Source of the DNA: DAOUET01 sp034430155
GTDB taxonomy: Bacteria; Chloroflexota; Anaerolineae; Anaerolineales; UBA4823
Reading direction: 5' to 3'
DNA: 17,350 nt
NCBI GenBank assembly: GCA_034430155.1
Contig: DAOUET010000083.1
Span: 1-17,350, forward strand
The notes under the pieces are model-generated. The model had not been told where the DNA came from. It saw only the letters and a list, made by a program, of their open reading frames with translations, and searched no databases. A program made the position numbers and the translations under genes. Numbering within the stretch: the stretch's first letter is position 1; each line of letters starts with the position of its first letter. Of this stretch, positions 1-8,229 are shown piece after piece.

Positions 1-1
1 T

Positions 2-319
2 CTGGTAACCAGTGACCTGACCCTGAATGCTGACCGGATCATCCCAATCTACCAAAAACGGTGGAAAGTCGAAGAATATCATCGTTCGCTCAAGCAGAAT
101 GCTTCGTTGGCCAAATCACCCACTCGCACGGAGACCACGCAGACCAACCACTTTGTCGCTGCCCTGTGGTCGTTTGTCAAAATTGAGTTGTTGAAGGTGC
201 AAACGAACAAGAACCATTACCAGTTGAAAGCTCAGTTGTATTTGGCGGCTTTGTCACAAGCCTTTCAAGAACTGCGCTCGTTGCAATCCGAGCTTTCTCA
301 GCAGCCCTTGGTTGCGTAA
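2..319 (+). CDS. Transposase, C-terminal part (IS4-type), cut by window edge
   Basis: The reading frame is open from base 2 to the TAA at 317-319 and has no start inside the window, so only the last ~105 residues are seen. It contains YQKRWKVEEYHRSLK, which fits the YREK signature of IS4-superfamily DDE transposases exactly: Y, two residues, R, three residues, E, six residues, K. The E is the likely third catalytic acidic residue. Downstream residues are helical, as usual for the end of such transposases. The protein would cut and join insertion-sequence ends. I could not identify the terminal inverted repeat in 320-393, so the element's right boundary is unknown. Whether the element is intact cannot be judged from this window. 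Confidence 0.8.
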   Translation: MVTSDLTLNADRIIPIYQKRWKVEEYHRSLKQNASLAKSPTRTETTQTNHFVAALWSFVKIELLKVQTNKNHYQLKAQLYLAALSQAFQELRSLQSELSQQPLVA

Positions 320-393
320 CATGAGTTATTAGTTAACGAAAGAAACAAGCTGAGGGTAATAGCATGGAGGATTTCTGTACTATTCACCTCATA

Positions 394-2397
394 TTATTCC
401 AGCGCTTGGGCGACGATTTCAGCCAGATCCAATAATTGCATTTCTGTATCTGTGCTCTTCCTGACATCATCGAGCATGATCATGCAGAAAGGACAACCAA
501 CCGCCAGCGTGTTGGCACCGGTGTTTTGAGCTTCTCTGAGGCGATTGGCGCTGACGCGCTCTACACCTTCCTGCTCTTCTTTCCACATTTGAGCGCCACC
601 AGCGCCGCAGCAAAACGATTTTTTAGCATGCCGGGGCAACTCTATGAAATTGGAGTGGGTATGCTTGATCAACTGACGAGGTTCAGCCAGGATGTCATTT
701 TGACGGCCCAGATAGCATGGATCATGGTAGGTGATTTTGTCAATGGCATCACTTTTAAGGTTCAAACGCCCAGCGTTTATTAATTCATTGATTAATTGAG
801 TATGGTGGATAACCTGGTAATTTCCATTGAAAGCAGGATATTCGTTTTTGATCGTATGGAGGCAATGTGGGCAGGTAGTGACAATTCTCTTTGGGGCGAC
901 TTTATCGAGCAGTTCGACATTAGCCAGCGCCAACTCGTTGAAGAGGAATTCGTTCCCGGCACGACGAGCCGAATCACCGGTACATTGCTCCTGCTGCCCC
1001 AGGACTGCGTAATTTATACCTGCGGCCTTCAAAATTCTTACGAAAGCGCGGGCAGTTTTTTGAGCGCGCCCCTCGGTGGCAGGAGCGCAACCCACCCACC
1101 ATAAAATATCTGGTCTAGGATTCTCGTTAATGGTAGGAACATTTAAACCTTCAGCCCACACCATCCGGTCCGTTGGCGGTATATTCCAGGGATTGACAGT
1201 CCTCTCCATACCTCGGAAAGCGGTTTGTAATTGTTCGGGAAAATCATTTTCCATGAGAACCAGGGCTCGACGGATATCCAAAATGTCTCGCATGGGTTCG
1301 TTGCCTACCGGGCATATGTCCACACAAGCGCCACAAGCGGTGCAAGCCCAGATAGCCTCAGTTGGGATGGCGAATTCTACCAAGGTCTGCTGGCTTGGCT
1401 CCCCTTTAGCTAAGTTTGCTCCGTGATTATTGAGATAATAGCGCTTATTGATTTCCATTGTAGCTGGGGAGAGTACTTTGCCGGTGTTATATGCAGGGCA
1501 AACTTCCTGGCAACGGAAACACATAATACAGGCATACGTATCTAGGATCAATTCCCAAGATAGGTCCTCGATATGAGTCGCCCCAAACTGTTCAAGTGTC
1601 TCATCTGTGAAATCCAGCCTGCTCAATTCACCGATGGAACGACGTACGGGTTTGAGCAAGAAATTGATCGGAGCTAAGAAAAGATGAAGGTGCTTGGAAT
1701 ATAGAAAATATGGAATGAAAGCTAATATCGTGCCGGTGGCGAGCCAGAAGAAGATGTGCTCGCCAATAGTAATGGATGTCGGATTAAAACGAAACCATAG
1801 ACCCGCTATGGTAGATCCAAATGGTTGCCAAACATCGCCTCCAGCGGCCGCAATCTTAAACGATTGCCCCAGGAAGCGAGAACCCACGTGAACGATGATA
1901 AATCCACCGACGATGGCTGAATCTCTACGGATGCCGATGCGAGCCTTAGGATAGAGAAGAACATCCTGGCGCGTGGTTAAATTATCAGGTTTAAATACAA
2001 ATCGACGGATAATCAGAGCAATCATGCCAACCAGGACGGCAACACTGAGAATATCTGCGCCGAATCGATAAAGATTTCCCAAGGTGCCCGGACCCAGGAA
2101 GTGAAAATTCGGAATATAGCCTTCGAGCACATCCCCAAGGTTCACCACTAGATAATAGATGAAACCCCAGGCGACCAGACCATGTAAGAGGCTGGTCCAA
2201 AATCGAAAACGAAATACTGGCTGAAAAGTTGCTATCTTAATGACTACGGAGATTAACCGCTCTCTGGCGAGATTCCAATCTACTTTACCCTTTCCACGTG
2301 CAACCGTGCGGATGATCCTGAAGGACGCCCACCCGGCAGCATAAAGTGTGGCAAGAGCTGCAATGGCGAAGAAGATTTTTTCGGGTAACGTGAGCAT
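394..2397 (-). CDS. Membrane-anchored HdrD-like Fe-S oxidoreductase (heterodisulfide reductase-related)
   Basis: 667 residues. The N-terminal ~235 residues are a membrane domain with about five to six hydrophobic helices, resembling NarI/HdrE-type anchors. It is followed by two 4Fe-4S ferredoxin motifs (C290/C293/C296/C300 and C352/C355/C358/C362), then two CCG-type cysteine-rich domains. The first is degenerate (VGC at 437, QCTGD near 471, CPHC at 509-512). The second is canonical (DPC at 561, CCGAGG at 596, CPFC at 635-638). Proteins of this architecture pass electrons between a soluble donor, such as electron-transfer flavoprotein, and the quinone pool. The donor here is unknown because no etf or hdr partner genes are next to it. 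The ATG start has GGAG six bases upstream. It is the last gene of the leftward block, 103 bp after the S41 protease gene. Confidence 0.88.
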   Translation of the reverse strand: MLTLPEKIFFAIAALATLYAAGWASFRIIRTVARGKGKVDWNLARERLISVVIKIATFQPVFRFRFWTSLLHGLVAWGFIYYLVVNLGDVLEGYIPNFHFLGPGTLGNLYRFGADILSVAVLVGMIALIIRRFVFKPDNLTTRQDVLLYPKARIGIRRDSAIVGGFIIVHVGSRFLGQSFKIAAAGGDVWQPFGSTIAGLWFRFNPTSITIGEHIFFWLATGTILAFIPYFLYSKHLHLFLAPINFLLKPVRRSIGELSRLDFTDETLEQFGATHIEDLSWELILDTYACIMCFRCQEVCPAYNTGKVLSPATMEINKRYYLNNHGANLAKGEPSQQTLVEFAIPTEAIWACTACGACVDICPVGNEPMRDILDIRRALVLMENDFPEQLQTAFRGMERTVNPWNIPPTDRMVWAEGLNVPTINENPRPDILWWVGCAPATEGRAQKTARAFVRILKAAGINYAVLGQQEQCTGDSARRAGNEFLFNELALANVELLDKVAPKRIVTTCPHCLHTIKNEYPAFNGNYQVIHHTQLINELINAGRLNLKSDAIDKITYHDPCYLGRQNDILAEPRQLIKHTHSNFIELPRHAKKSFCCGAGGAQMWKEEQEGVERVSANRLREAQNTGANTLAVGCPFCMIMLDDVRKSTDTEMQLLDLAEIVAQALE

Positions 2398-2500
2398 GAA
2401 TTTCTCCAGTGGGGGTGCAAGGGTCGCTGATTAATCCGGGAAAGTTTACTATATCCCTCATGTAGGCAAGAAAATTTCCCAGATATCAATAATTCATATA

Positions 2501-3934
2501 CTATTTCCCATCGAAGTAGGAAAGAGATGCCTGAAGAGCCGGATCGTTATCAGATGTAAACTGATCCCAGCTGGTAATAACGTTTAAATCGGGAGTTAAG
2601 CCTGTTTTTTCCCAATCTGCATCGGGATGGTTGAAAGGCCGGAAAGACTCGTGGGCAATCCAGGCACGAGAGCCATCCTCAAAGTCGTAACCCCACAGGA
2701 TCTCAACATTCCCTTCAGTCCTTTCTCCGATCAGGTAAGCCCTACCGATATCTTGCAAGACTCCAGAAAAAACCTCACCGAAACTAACCGTGTCAGTATC
2801 GACTAAGACAACCAGGGGTATCTTTTGAGAACCGTGGATATCCTCTCCTTTCACCTGGAGGGGATGTTCTTCGCCCCGGCTAATGAAAAACCCCAAAGTA
2901 CCTTTGGTGAAATACGCCAACGTATCTCGCATAACCGTATCCACGCCGCCTTCATTGTTGCGGTTGTCCAATATCAATCCATCTAAAGGCGCACCCTTGG
3001 TCATCGCTTGTATAGCCGTGGCAACTTGATCATCTACGGTATTGTCTGCAAAGGTTACCAATAAAATGTACCCAACGCGACGACCGCTGGGGGTAGTCAG
3101 CACTGAGTAGGGAACAGGTATTGCCCCGCTGATACGACGGCGTGTGAGTGTAACTTTGCGGGGTTCCTGATCTGGAGATTGGATGGTTAAGGAAATCAAA
3201 GAACCTTCGGGTCCTTGGATGATATCGCGTAAAAAGCCATCTTCGTCTAATAGCGATTCGCCGTTCACTGCCAGAATACTGTCGTGTGGTAGTAGACCAG
3301 CTTGTTCAGCAGGACTCCCTGGGAAGGTCAGTAAAATCACACCCCTATCTCGTTCAGGCACGGCGGTTACAAGAATTCCGACCCCAACATAGTCATAATT
3401 CCCAGCATATTGCGCATCTTCTTCTGCTGCCTCTTCGGGGTTCAGAAAAACGGAATGATCATCACCCAGACGGAAAATCATTTCGTCCATAGAGAAGTAG
3501 AACTCATCATTGTTCAACCCTGTTTGTATGCGTTGCAGGTATTCCTGGTGAATAGAATTCCAATCTAGATCATTGAAATCAGGGTAAAGATATTCTTCAT
3601 TGATGATTTTCCACAATTCCTCAAAGATTGACAGCTGGAGAGCTGAGGGCGTAACGATTGGAGATAGTCTGATTTCAAGGGTGTTCGTCGAGGATGGAAG
3701 CAGCGGTAGGTCAGTACTCTCAGGAATTATCGAGGTAGCAGTGGATGGTTGTAGAAGCCCTTGTTGTGATGGGGCTAGTGAAGGATTAATTTGGCTTTCT
3801 GGTGGTAGGGAGGCAATAGGCGTTTGGATTGCTGTTGGAGGCAGCAAAATAGATGCCGCCTGGCACGATAAGGTCAGGAGAAGCAAAGGGATAGAGAGGG
3901 TAGCTCTTATTCGAAGAGACACAAGCAATCGCAA
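2501..3934 (-). CDS. S41 family peptidase with PDZ domain, exported
   Basis: 477 residues. A hydrophobic N-terminus ends in TLSC (Cys24), suggesting a signal peptide or weak lipobox. A Ser/Thr/Pro-rich linker follows to ~95, then a helical N-domain with LGDDHS (His160), a PDZ domain at about 185-265, and the S41 protease core at 285-450. By alignment with CtpA/Tsp the nucleophile is Ser384 in DTVSFGEV. The general-base Lys, 25 residues later in Ctp enzymes (GKG), is Asn409 here (TEGNVE). The catalytic arrangement may therefore differ (see findings). The role is probably processing or degradation of exported proteins. The start is uncertain: TTG at 3934 has no clear ribosome site, and an in-frame stop lies a short distance upstream. 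It is 68 bp downstream of the L,D-transpeptidase gene and probably co-transcribed with it. Confidence 0.85.
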   Translation of the reverse strand: MRLLVSLRIRATLSIPLLLLTLSCQAASILLPPTAIQTPIASLPPESQINPSLAPSQQGLLQPSTATSIIPESTDLPLLPSSTNTLEIRLSPIVTPSALQLSIFEELWKIINEEYLYPDFNDLDWNSIHQEYLQRIQTGLNNDEFYFSMDEMIFRLGDDHSVFLNPEEAAEEDAQYAGNYDYVGVGILVTAVPERDRGVILLTFPGSPAEQAGLLPHDSILAVNGESLLDEDGFLRDIIQGPEGSLISLTIQSPDQEPRKVTLTRRRISGAIPVPYSVLTTPSGRRVGYILLVTFADNTVDDQVATAIQAMTKGAPLDGLILDNRNNEGGVDTVMRDTLAYFTKGTLGFFISRGEEHPLQVKGEDIHGSQKIPLVVLVDTDTVSFGEVFSGVLQDIGRAYLIGERTEGNVEILWGYDFEDGSRAWIAHESFRPFNHPDADWEKTGLTPDLNVITSWDQFTSDNDPALQASLSYFDGK

Positions 3935-4002
3935 GGTAGATAGGACGGTGATGAGAAGATAATCGACAGCTTAATATAATCTATTGGAGTTCACGCAATC
4001 TA

Positions 4003-5193
4003 TCAGGCGCCCCCTTCACCGTATGCAGATGGGTCTGTAGGAGTTTTACCTGATGGGTCCCATACATAAACCCAATCACCTTCATGCGCCCAATTGAAGA
4101 GCCAGTGGGCATCCCCAACGGATAAATTGATACAACCGTGAGATCTGACTGATCCAAAACTATTGTGCCAATAGGCTCCGTGCAGCGCCCGGGCTTTGTC
4201 GAAGTACATCGTCCAAGGGACATCTTCGAGGTAATAGGCATCAGACCGATCTGGCTCAAAGGCTCCCCGCATAAGTGTGGTTGGCAGCTTCTGATAGATT
4301 TGGAATAAACCAGGTCGAGTCCAAAAAGGTTCTATCCCGCTGGCAACCAGGCTGGCATACACGAGTTTACCCTGACTATAAACGGCAAAAGTTTGCTCGT
4401 ACAAATTTACCTCAATCCAGCGATCATTCTCTACGCCTTCAGGCGGCGTTGTGTTTGGTATAACCCGGCCGATAAGATTCTGCCAGTCTTGCTTTCTTGG
4501 AATCCATTGGTCTGGAGCGATCATGTACCAATCCAAATCGTCGATATGCTCCGTGGCATATACCTGCACCACCTCATAGCGGTAGAGTTGATGACCAGTG
4601 TAATCCTCTTTTTTAAATCCAGGGGTTCGTTTGGTCTGCACGGGGAAAAGTATCCAACCGAAAGGTTGGTCAGGGGTTTGGGTAAACGCCAAGCCCTGAA
4701 AATAAGAGGGCGCTCCGATCCTTGAGACATCGTTGGCGGTCATCCAGCCACCAAATTCGACCATATAATAGCGTTTACCATCCACAACGGCTTCGTCTGT
4801 GTAGGAGATGAAGCTGTAACTTGAATTAATCCTGTGAACCACTTCCTTCTTCTTTATAGCGTCTTCCAGGGATGCGTAAACAGGTGCATTCTGGTGAGTT
4901 ACCTGGCCATATTTGATTTCAAGATAGGTCAAGTTTGGATCAGGGGATTCACCTGGAAGGGGAGAAAGAGGGAACGTAACACCCAATTTGGCCATCCGGT
5001 GCAAATATGCGGCTGGCCCAGCAAACATACATTCCCCGGTAGGTCGCTTATAAAAATGCACTGGCAAACACAGGACTGCGCCAGCATAAGGTTCTTTCGG
5101 TGCATCAGGATCCTCTTGAGCGGCATGGACAGCCGGGGGATTTGCCAGTAACAGCAATAAAATTGCGGTCGGTACCAATAAGAAGCGTCTCAT
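4003..5193 (-). CDS. L,D-transpeptidase (YkuD domain), secreted
   Basis: 396 residues with a clear signal peptide (MRRFLL, a hydrophobic stretch, then AVHA at ~21-24). A large N-terminal region of unknown fold precedes the YkuD catalytic domain at about 258-382. The signature HG-x(12)-SHGCIN is present: His338-Gly, then Ser351-His352-Gly353-Cys354. Cys354 is the nucleophile that forms an acyl-enzyme with the tetrapeptide stem of peptidoglycan. Family members make 3-3 cross-links or attach proteins to the wall. It acts outside the membrane. The gene starts 31 bp after the end of the UbiD/UbiA chimera and shares its leftward direction, so they are probably one transcript. No catalytic residue is missing. 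Confidence 0.9.
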   Translation of the reverse strand: MRRFLLVPTAILLLLLANPPAVHAAQEDPDAPKEPYAGAVLCLPVHFYKRPTGECMFAGPAAYLHRMAKLGVTFPLSPLPGESPDPNLTYLEIKYGQVTHQNAPVYASLEDAIKKKEVVHRINSSYSFISYTDEAVVDGKRYYMVEFGGWMTANDVSRIGAPSYFQGLAFTQTPDQPFGWILFPVQTKRTPGFKKEDYTGHQLYRYEVVQVYATEHIDDLDWYMIAPDQWIPRKQDWQNLIGRVIPNTTPPEGVENDRWIEVNLYEQTFAVYSQGKLVYASLVASGIEPFWTRPGLFQIYQKLPTTLMRGAFEPDRSDAYYLEDVPWTMYFDKARALHGAYWHNSFGSVRSHGCINLSVGDAHWLFNWAHEGDWVYVWDPSGKTPTDPSAYGEGGA

Positions 5194-5224
5194 AGAAACT
5201 CTGCATTAACCTTGCTAGATGATA

Positions 5225-5935
5225 TCAAAATCGGGATAAATATAAAGAGCTAAATATCGCCAGAAAAAGGCTGACACTTATGTGGCCGTTGAGATTAAAG
5301 AAGGCTACGTTTATCCGAGAAAGGTCCCCGGGGTTAACCAGGCTGTGCACCCAAATCAGAAGGCCAGTCACGAGGAGTAACCCCATCCAATAGAGCCAGC
5401 CAAGGTTGAGGATGAATTCCAGGGATAGTAGCGACAGGACTGTCGGGACATAGCAGAAAGTGGACAAGCGCAAAGCTAAATCTACTCCAAACCTGACCGG
5501 AATAGCTTGCAATCCATAATGGCGGTCGAACTCGATCACCTCCTGAAAGGGCGCGTAGCGCACCTTCTTGGATCCCAAGCCGATAGATTTGAGCAGGTTA
5601 AGCAGATCATAGCCGCGAGAGAGCCTCACAAATAAACCATGTGTTAGCTGGAGATCGATCAATTTGCTTAGTTGCTGGATGAGATCGTCCAGTTCTCCTA
5701 CCTCAAGCATCCAGGCTATCCGTTGGGGAATTCCAAGGGTATTGATCAGGACGGGTATCTCGGATCCAATGACATTCTCGAATAGCAGGGATTTGTTTTT
5801 ATGAGGAGCAGCCTTGATCACCCGGTCTGTGATCTCTTTGATCTGCAAATTAGGTGACACGGGGACAGTTATATGGGCCAGCTGATCACATTCTTCTAGA
5901 AATTTACAAATTTCTCTTTGGGTATACCATGCCAT
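5225..5935 (-). CDS. Chimeric ORF: UbiD-decarboxylase N-terminus fused to UbiA-prenyltransferase C-terminus
   Basis: The start is ATG at 5935 (GGAG six bases upstream). A GTG at 5959 is in frame but lies at the predicted transcription start. Residues 1 to ~133 resemble the beginning of UbiD-family decarboxylases: MAWYTQREICKFLEE, then ITDRVIKAAP, LLFENVIGSEIPVLIN and a KVRYAPFQEVIE segment. From about residue 136 the sequence is instead UbiA-like: FDRHYGLQAIPVRFGVDLAL matches the D-x3-D..GL.S motif region of 4-hydroxybenzoate prenyltransferases. It is followed by three membrane helices and LVNPGDLSRINVAFFNLNG. The UbiD catalytic core and the first Asp-rich motif of UbiA are absent, so neither parent activity is expected. 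The two parents act in successive steps of quinone synthesis. The simplest reading is a deletion that joined neighbouring ubiD and ubiA genes in frame. Confidence 0.75.
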   Translation of the reverse strand: MAWYTQREICKFLEECDQLAHITVPVSPNLQIKEITDRVIKAAPHKNKSLLFENVIGSEIPVLINTLGIPQRIAWMLEVGELDDLIQQLSKLIDLQLTHGLFVRLSRGYDLLNLLKSIGLGSKKVRYAPFQEVIEFDRHYGLQAIPVRFGVDLALRLSTFCYVPTVLSLLSLEFILNLGWLYWMGLLLVTGLLIWVHSLVNPGDLSRINVAFFNLNGHISVSLFLAIFSSLYLSRF

Positions 5936-5964
5936 GGGAGTCTCCAGTTGAGCGGGCACGGCAG

Positions 5965-5991
5965 ATTATAGCATGATCAGGTTGGTGGCAA
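5965..5991 (-). promoter_or_regulatory. Promoter for the leftward block (chimera to HdrD-like)
   Basis: On the minus strand TTGCCA (5991-5986) is separated by 15 bp (16 if read as TTTGCC) from a perfect TATAAT (5970-5965). Transcription would begin near 5958, about 23 nt upstream of the ATG at 5935. This excludes the GTG at 5959 as a practical start. The spacer is slightly short, so strength is uncertain. Confidence 0.5.
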
Positions 5992-6066
5992 AGGATTGGA
6001 AGAATCGATATACACCGATCGGGATAACTGCTTTAGCAATCAAGGAAGGCGGGGGTTTTATTGTCT

Positions 6067-6086
6067 AGTCGGGGAAAGCCCTGACT
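6067..6086. other. Short hairpin in the divergent intergenic region
   Basis: AGTCGGGG and CCCTGACT pair over eight bases (one G-T) around an AAAG loop. A partly T-rich stretch (GGCATTTTATT) follows on the + strand. It sits between two divergent promoters with no gene ending into it, so it is either a stray terminator or an element that stops antisense or upstream transcription. No protein binding site was recognised. The rest of 5960-6269 holds the two divergent promoters and the leader of the Roadblock gene. Confidence 0.35.
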
Positions 6087-6107
6087 GGCATTTTATTAGC
6101 ATGCGGC

Positions 6108-6136
6108 TTGACACAATCTTGTCCCTATGCTACAGT
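6108..6136 (+). promoter_or_regulatory. Sigma-70-type promoter for the Roadblock-V4R-GT2 operon
   Basis: A perfect TTGACA (6108-6113), a 17-bp spacer and TACAGT (6131-6136, four of six matching TATAAT) predict a start near 6143. This leaves an untranslated leader of about 125 nt before the ATG at 6270. No riboswitch fold was recognised in the leader. Confidence 0.6.
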
Positions 6137-6269
6137 AAGTTACCGTAGATTTATGAACCAGTCATAAAAAAAGATAAGGGGTAATGTGGGGCAAACTACG
6201 CTTATTGAAAAGAGGCTTCTGGGAAGATTTCCTTTTATTTTTGGATGTTTATCTTAACAGAGCCAGGTC

Positions 6270-6641
6270 ATGATCGAATCTCGCTCTCAAATCATGGTGA
6301 ATCGATTGCGTGATTTGCAGGCTTTATCACCTGATATAGAAGCATCGGCAATCGTCAGTGAAGATGGTTTGAGTATCGCAACCTATTTGCCGCAAGGGGT
6401 TGAGGAAGATCGTGTATCCGCAATGTCGGCTGTGATGCTTTCCTTGGGGAGAAGAATAGTAGGTGAACTCGGTCGTGGTTCTCTAGAACAGGTTTATATA
6501 AAAGGAGAAAATGGCTACGTTATTTTATCTTCAGCCGGTGAAGAAGCCGTACTCATGGCTTTAGCACGTAAGCAAGCAAAGTTGGGATTAATTTTCTTAG
6601 ATTTACGGCGAGCTGTCGAAGATTTGTCCAACCTCATTTAA
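6270..6641 (+). CDS. Roadblock/LC7 domain protein (MglB-like fold)
   Basis: 123 residues, nearly all one Roadblock/LC7 domain: an N-terminal helix (RLRDLQALSPDIEASA), a strand with VSEDGLSIATYLP, a central helix (MSAVMLSLGRRIVGEL), then YVILSSAGEEAVLMALA and a C-terminal helix. This is the usual single-domain length. Proteins of this family dimerise and in bacteria often regulate small Ras-like GTPases, as MglB does for MglA, but no GTPase gene lies in this window. The ATG at 6270 follows CCAGGTC, a closely spaced ribosome site. ATG 6294 is a weaker alternative. It is followed 14 bp later by the V4R gene, so the two are clearly co-transcribed. Confidence 0.85.
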   Translation: MIESRSQIMVNRLRDLQALSPDIEASAIVSEDGLSIATYLPQGVEEDRVSAMSAVMLSLGRRIVGELGRGSLEQVYIKGENGYVILSSAGEEAVLMALARKQAKLGLIFLDLRRAVEDLSNLI

Positions 6642-6655
6642 TTGCCAGGAGAAAA

Positions 6656-7291
6656 ATGGATCTCAAAGCGAATAGTGGTTATTTCTATACCAATAAATAT
6701 GCAATGATCACACTTGTATCACTACAGGAGATTTTGGGTAAGGATGAATTAACTGCCGTTATAGACCTTGCTCATTTATCTCATCTTTTAGACAATTTTC
6801 CTCCTGACAATTTAGCCAAGGAATTTAACTTTTTAAATGTATCTGCTATCAACCAAGCGCTGGAAGAGAAGTATGGATGGCGCGGAGGGCGTGGATTGAG
6901 CTTGCGGGTGGGACGCGAAATTTTTGCGAGTGGCATTAAGCATTATGGAGCCTTGGCAGGTGTAAACGATCAGGCATTTAGAGAATTGCCATTGCAAGCA
7001 AGACTAGAAGTCGGTTTGCTAGCGATGGCGCGCATCTTCTCGCAGCTAAGCGATCAACAGATCCGGTTGGAGGAGCACCAGGATGCGTATGTTTATACGA
7101 TTGAGGGTTGCCCCGATTGTTTGGGTCGCAAGGATTTGGATAAACCGGTATGCTTCATGGAAGTAGGGTTGCTACAAGAAGGTTTAAAATGGATCTCTGG
7201 GGGAGAAGAATTTCGTGTCAATGAATCAAAGTGCGTGGCTATGGGCGATGAAGTTTGTGAATTCGTCATACAGAAATCACCACTAAGTTAA
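6656..7291 (+). CDS. V4R (4-vinyl reductase) domain protein
   Basis: 211 residues. The N-terminal half is helical. The C-terminal ~90 residues are a V4R domain with its usual ending: EGCPDCLGR (C152, C155), PVCFMEVGLLQEGLKW (C166), then FRVNESKCVAMGDEVCEFVI (C193, C201). In this family the domain is predicted to bind small hydrophobic molecules or a metal through the conserved cysteines, and it is structurally related to Bet3 of the eukaryotic TRAPP complex. AGGAGA five bases before the ATG is a strong ribosome site. It is preceded by Roadblock at 14 bp and followed by the glycosyltransferase at 38 bp. Ligand and partner are unknown. A sensory or scaffold role with the Roadblock protein is inferred. 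Confidence 0.85.
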   Translation: MDLKANSGYFYTNKYAMITLVSLQEILGKDELTAVIDLAHLSHLLDNFPPDNLAKEFNFLNVSAINQALEEKYGWRGGRGLSLRVGREIFASGIKHYGALAGVNDQAFRELPLQARLEVGLLAMARIFSQLSDQQIRLEEHQDAYVYTIEGCPDCLGRKDLDKPVCFMEVGLLQEGLKWISGGEEFRVNESKCVAMGDEVCEFVIQKSPLS

Positions 7292-7329
7292 GGACACGAT
7301 CTCTGGGAATACCAAAACAGGGTTAACCC

Positions 7330-8058
7330 TTGCAGCTAACGGTAATAATCCCCACTTACAACGAATCGAATAATCTGCCGAAATTAGTTGCGGTGCTCTT
7401 TTCTTTACCCATCCGTGAACTAAAATTATTAATTGTTGATGACAACAGCCCAGATGGGACCGGCAAAGTAGCCAAGGATTTACGTGAAAAATATCCTGGG
7501 CGAATTTCTGTGATAGAACGCCCGAGGAAATTGGGGATGGGATCAGCCTATCTGGCGGGTTTTCGATATGCTTTAGGTGAAGGTGCGGAAGCGATTGGTC
7601 AAATGGATGCAGATTTTTCGCATCCCCCCGAAAAACTGGTCGAATTGTTAAATGCTTTGGACAGCTGTGATATGGTATTGGGATCCCGGTATGTGCCTGG
7701 AGGTAAACTAGATGAGAATTGGCCTTTGTGGCGTAGAGGGCTTTCAGCTTTTGGAAATTTCTATGCGCGTACCATATTGGGTTTGCCTGTTCGAGATGCG
7801 ACCGGAGGTTACCGGGTCTGGCGAAGGTCGACTTTAATCGGCATGCCATTAGAGAGAGTCTGTTCGAATGGATATGCTTTTCAAATCGAGATGACCTATA
7901 TCACCGCCCGCTTAGGATTTTGCATACATGAGGTGCCTATTTATTTCGCTGACCGGCGTTGGGGAAGGTCTAAAATGTCCACAGCGATCCAATTAGAAGC
8001 TGCCAGACGGGTGTGGCAAATGCTCTGGGAGTATCGCGACCTAGCGCCAAACCGATGA
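7330..8058 (+). CDS. Polyprenol monophosphomannose synthase-like GT2 glycosyltransferase
   Basis: 242 residues, a GT-A-fold glycosyltransferase of family 2. Visible motifs are VIIPTYNESNNLP at the N-terminus, IVDDNSPDGTG (~35-45), KLGMGSAYLAGF (~67-78), the metal-binding DAD at 93-95 (QMDADFSHPPE), GSRYVPGG, and the FADRRWGRSKMS segment near the end. This pattern is typical of Dpm1-type enzymes that move mannose (or glucose) from a nucleotide sugar to a polyprenyl phosphate at the inner face of the membrane. It has no C-terminal membrane helices, so it is the soluble Dpm1 type. The start is TTG at 7330, directly after an in-frame TAA (7324-7326), with CAGGG upstream. No ATG is available. Confidence 0.87.
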   Translation: MQLTVIIPTYNESNNLPKLVAVLFSLPIRELKLLIVDDNSPDGTGKVAKDLREKYPGRISVIERPRKLGMGSAYLAGFRYALGEGAEAIGQMDADFSHPPEKLVELLNALDSCDMVLGSRYVPGGKLDENWPLWRRGLSAFGNFYARTILGLPVRDATGGYRVWRRSTLIGMPLERVCSNGYAFQIEMTYITARLGFCIHEVPIYFADRRWGRSKMSTAIQLEAARRVWQMLWEYRDLAPNR

Positions 8059-8180
8059 ACTTAATTGGGGGGATTCTAAGATTCGAATATTCAATGAGGT
8101 CTTTCTTTCCTTGCTGATTATTAGTTTTTCAGATGGCATTTTCGCTAATTGGTTATTTTTACGACAACTTGAGGGTATAA

Positions 8181-8207
8181 TTGCCAAGAATATCCAAATT
8201 CTATAAT
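8181..8207 (+). promoter_or_regulatory. Possible promoter upstream of the first sigma gene
   Basis: TTGCCA (8181-8186) and a perfect TATAAT (8202-8207) are present with a short 15-bp spacer. A second TATAAT at 8176-8181 has no good -35 partner. The ATG follows at 8230, preceded by AAGGCGGG. The call rests on AT-rich boxes only and is tentative. Confidence 0.3.
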
Positions 8208-8229
8208 TTGGTTAATAAGGCGGGAAATT

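Noticed and set aside
7283..7849. 188-codon open frame on the minus strand
   Set aside because: It is antisense to the GT2 glycosyltransferase, whose family motifs are unmistakable. The shadow has no domain.
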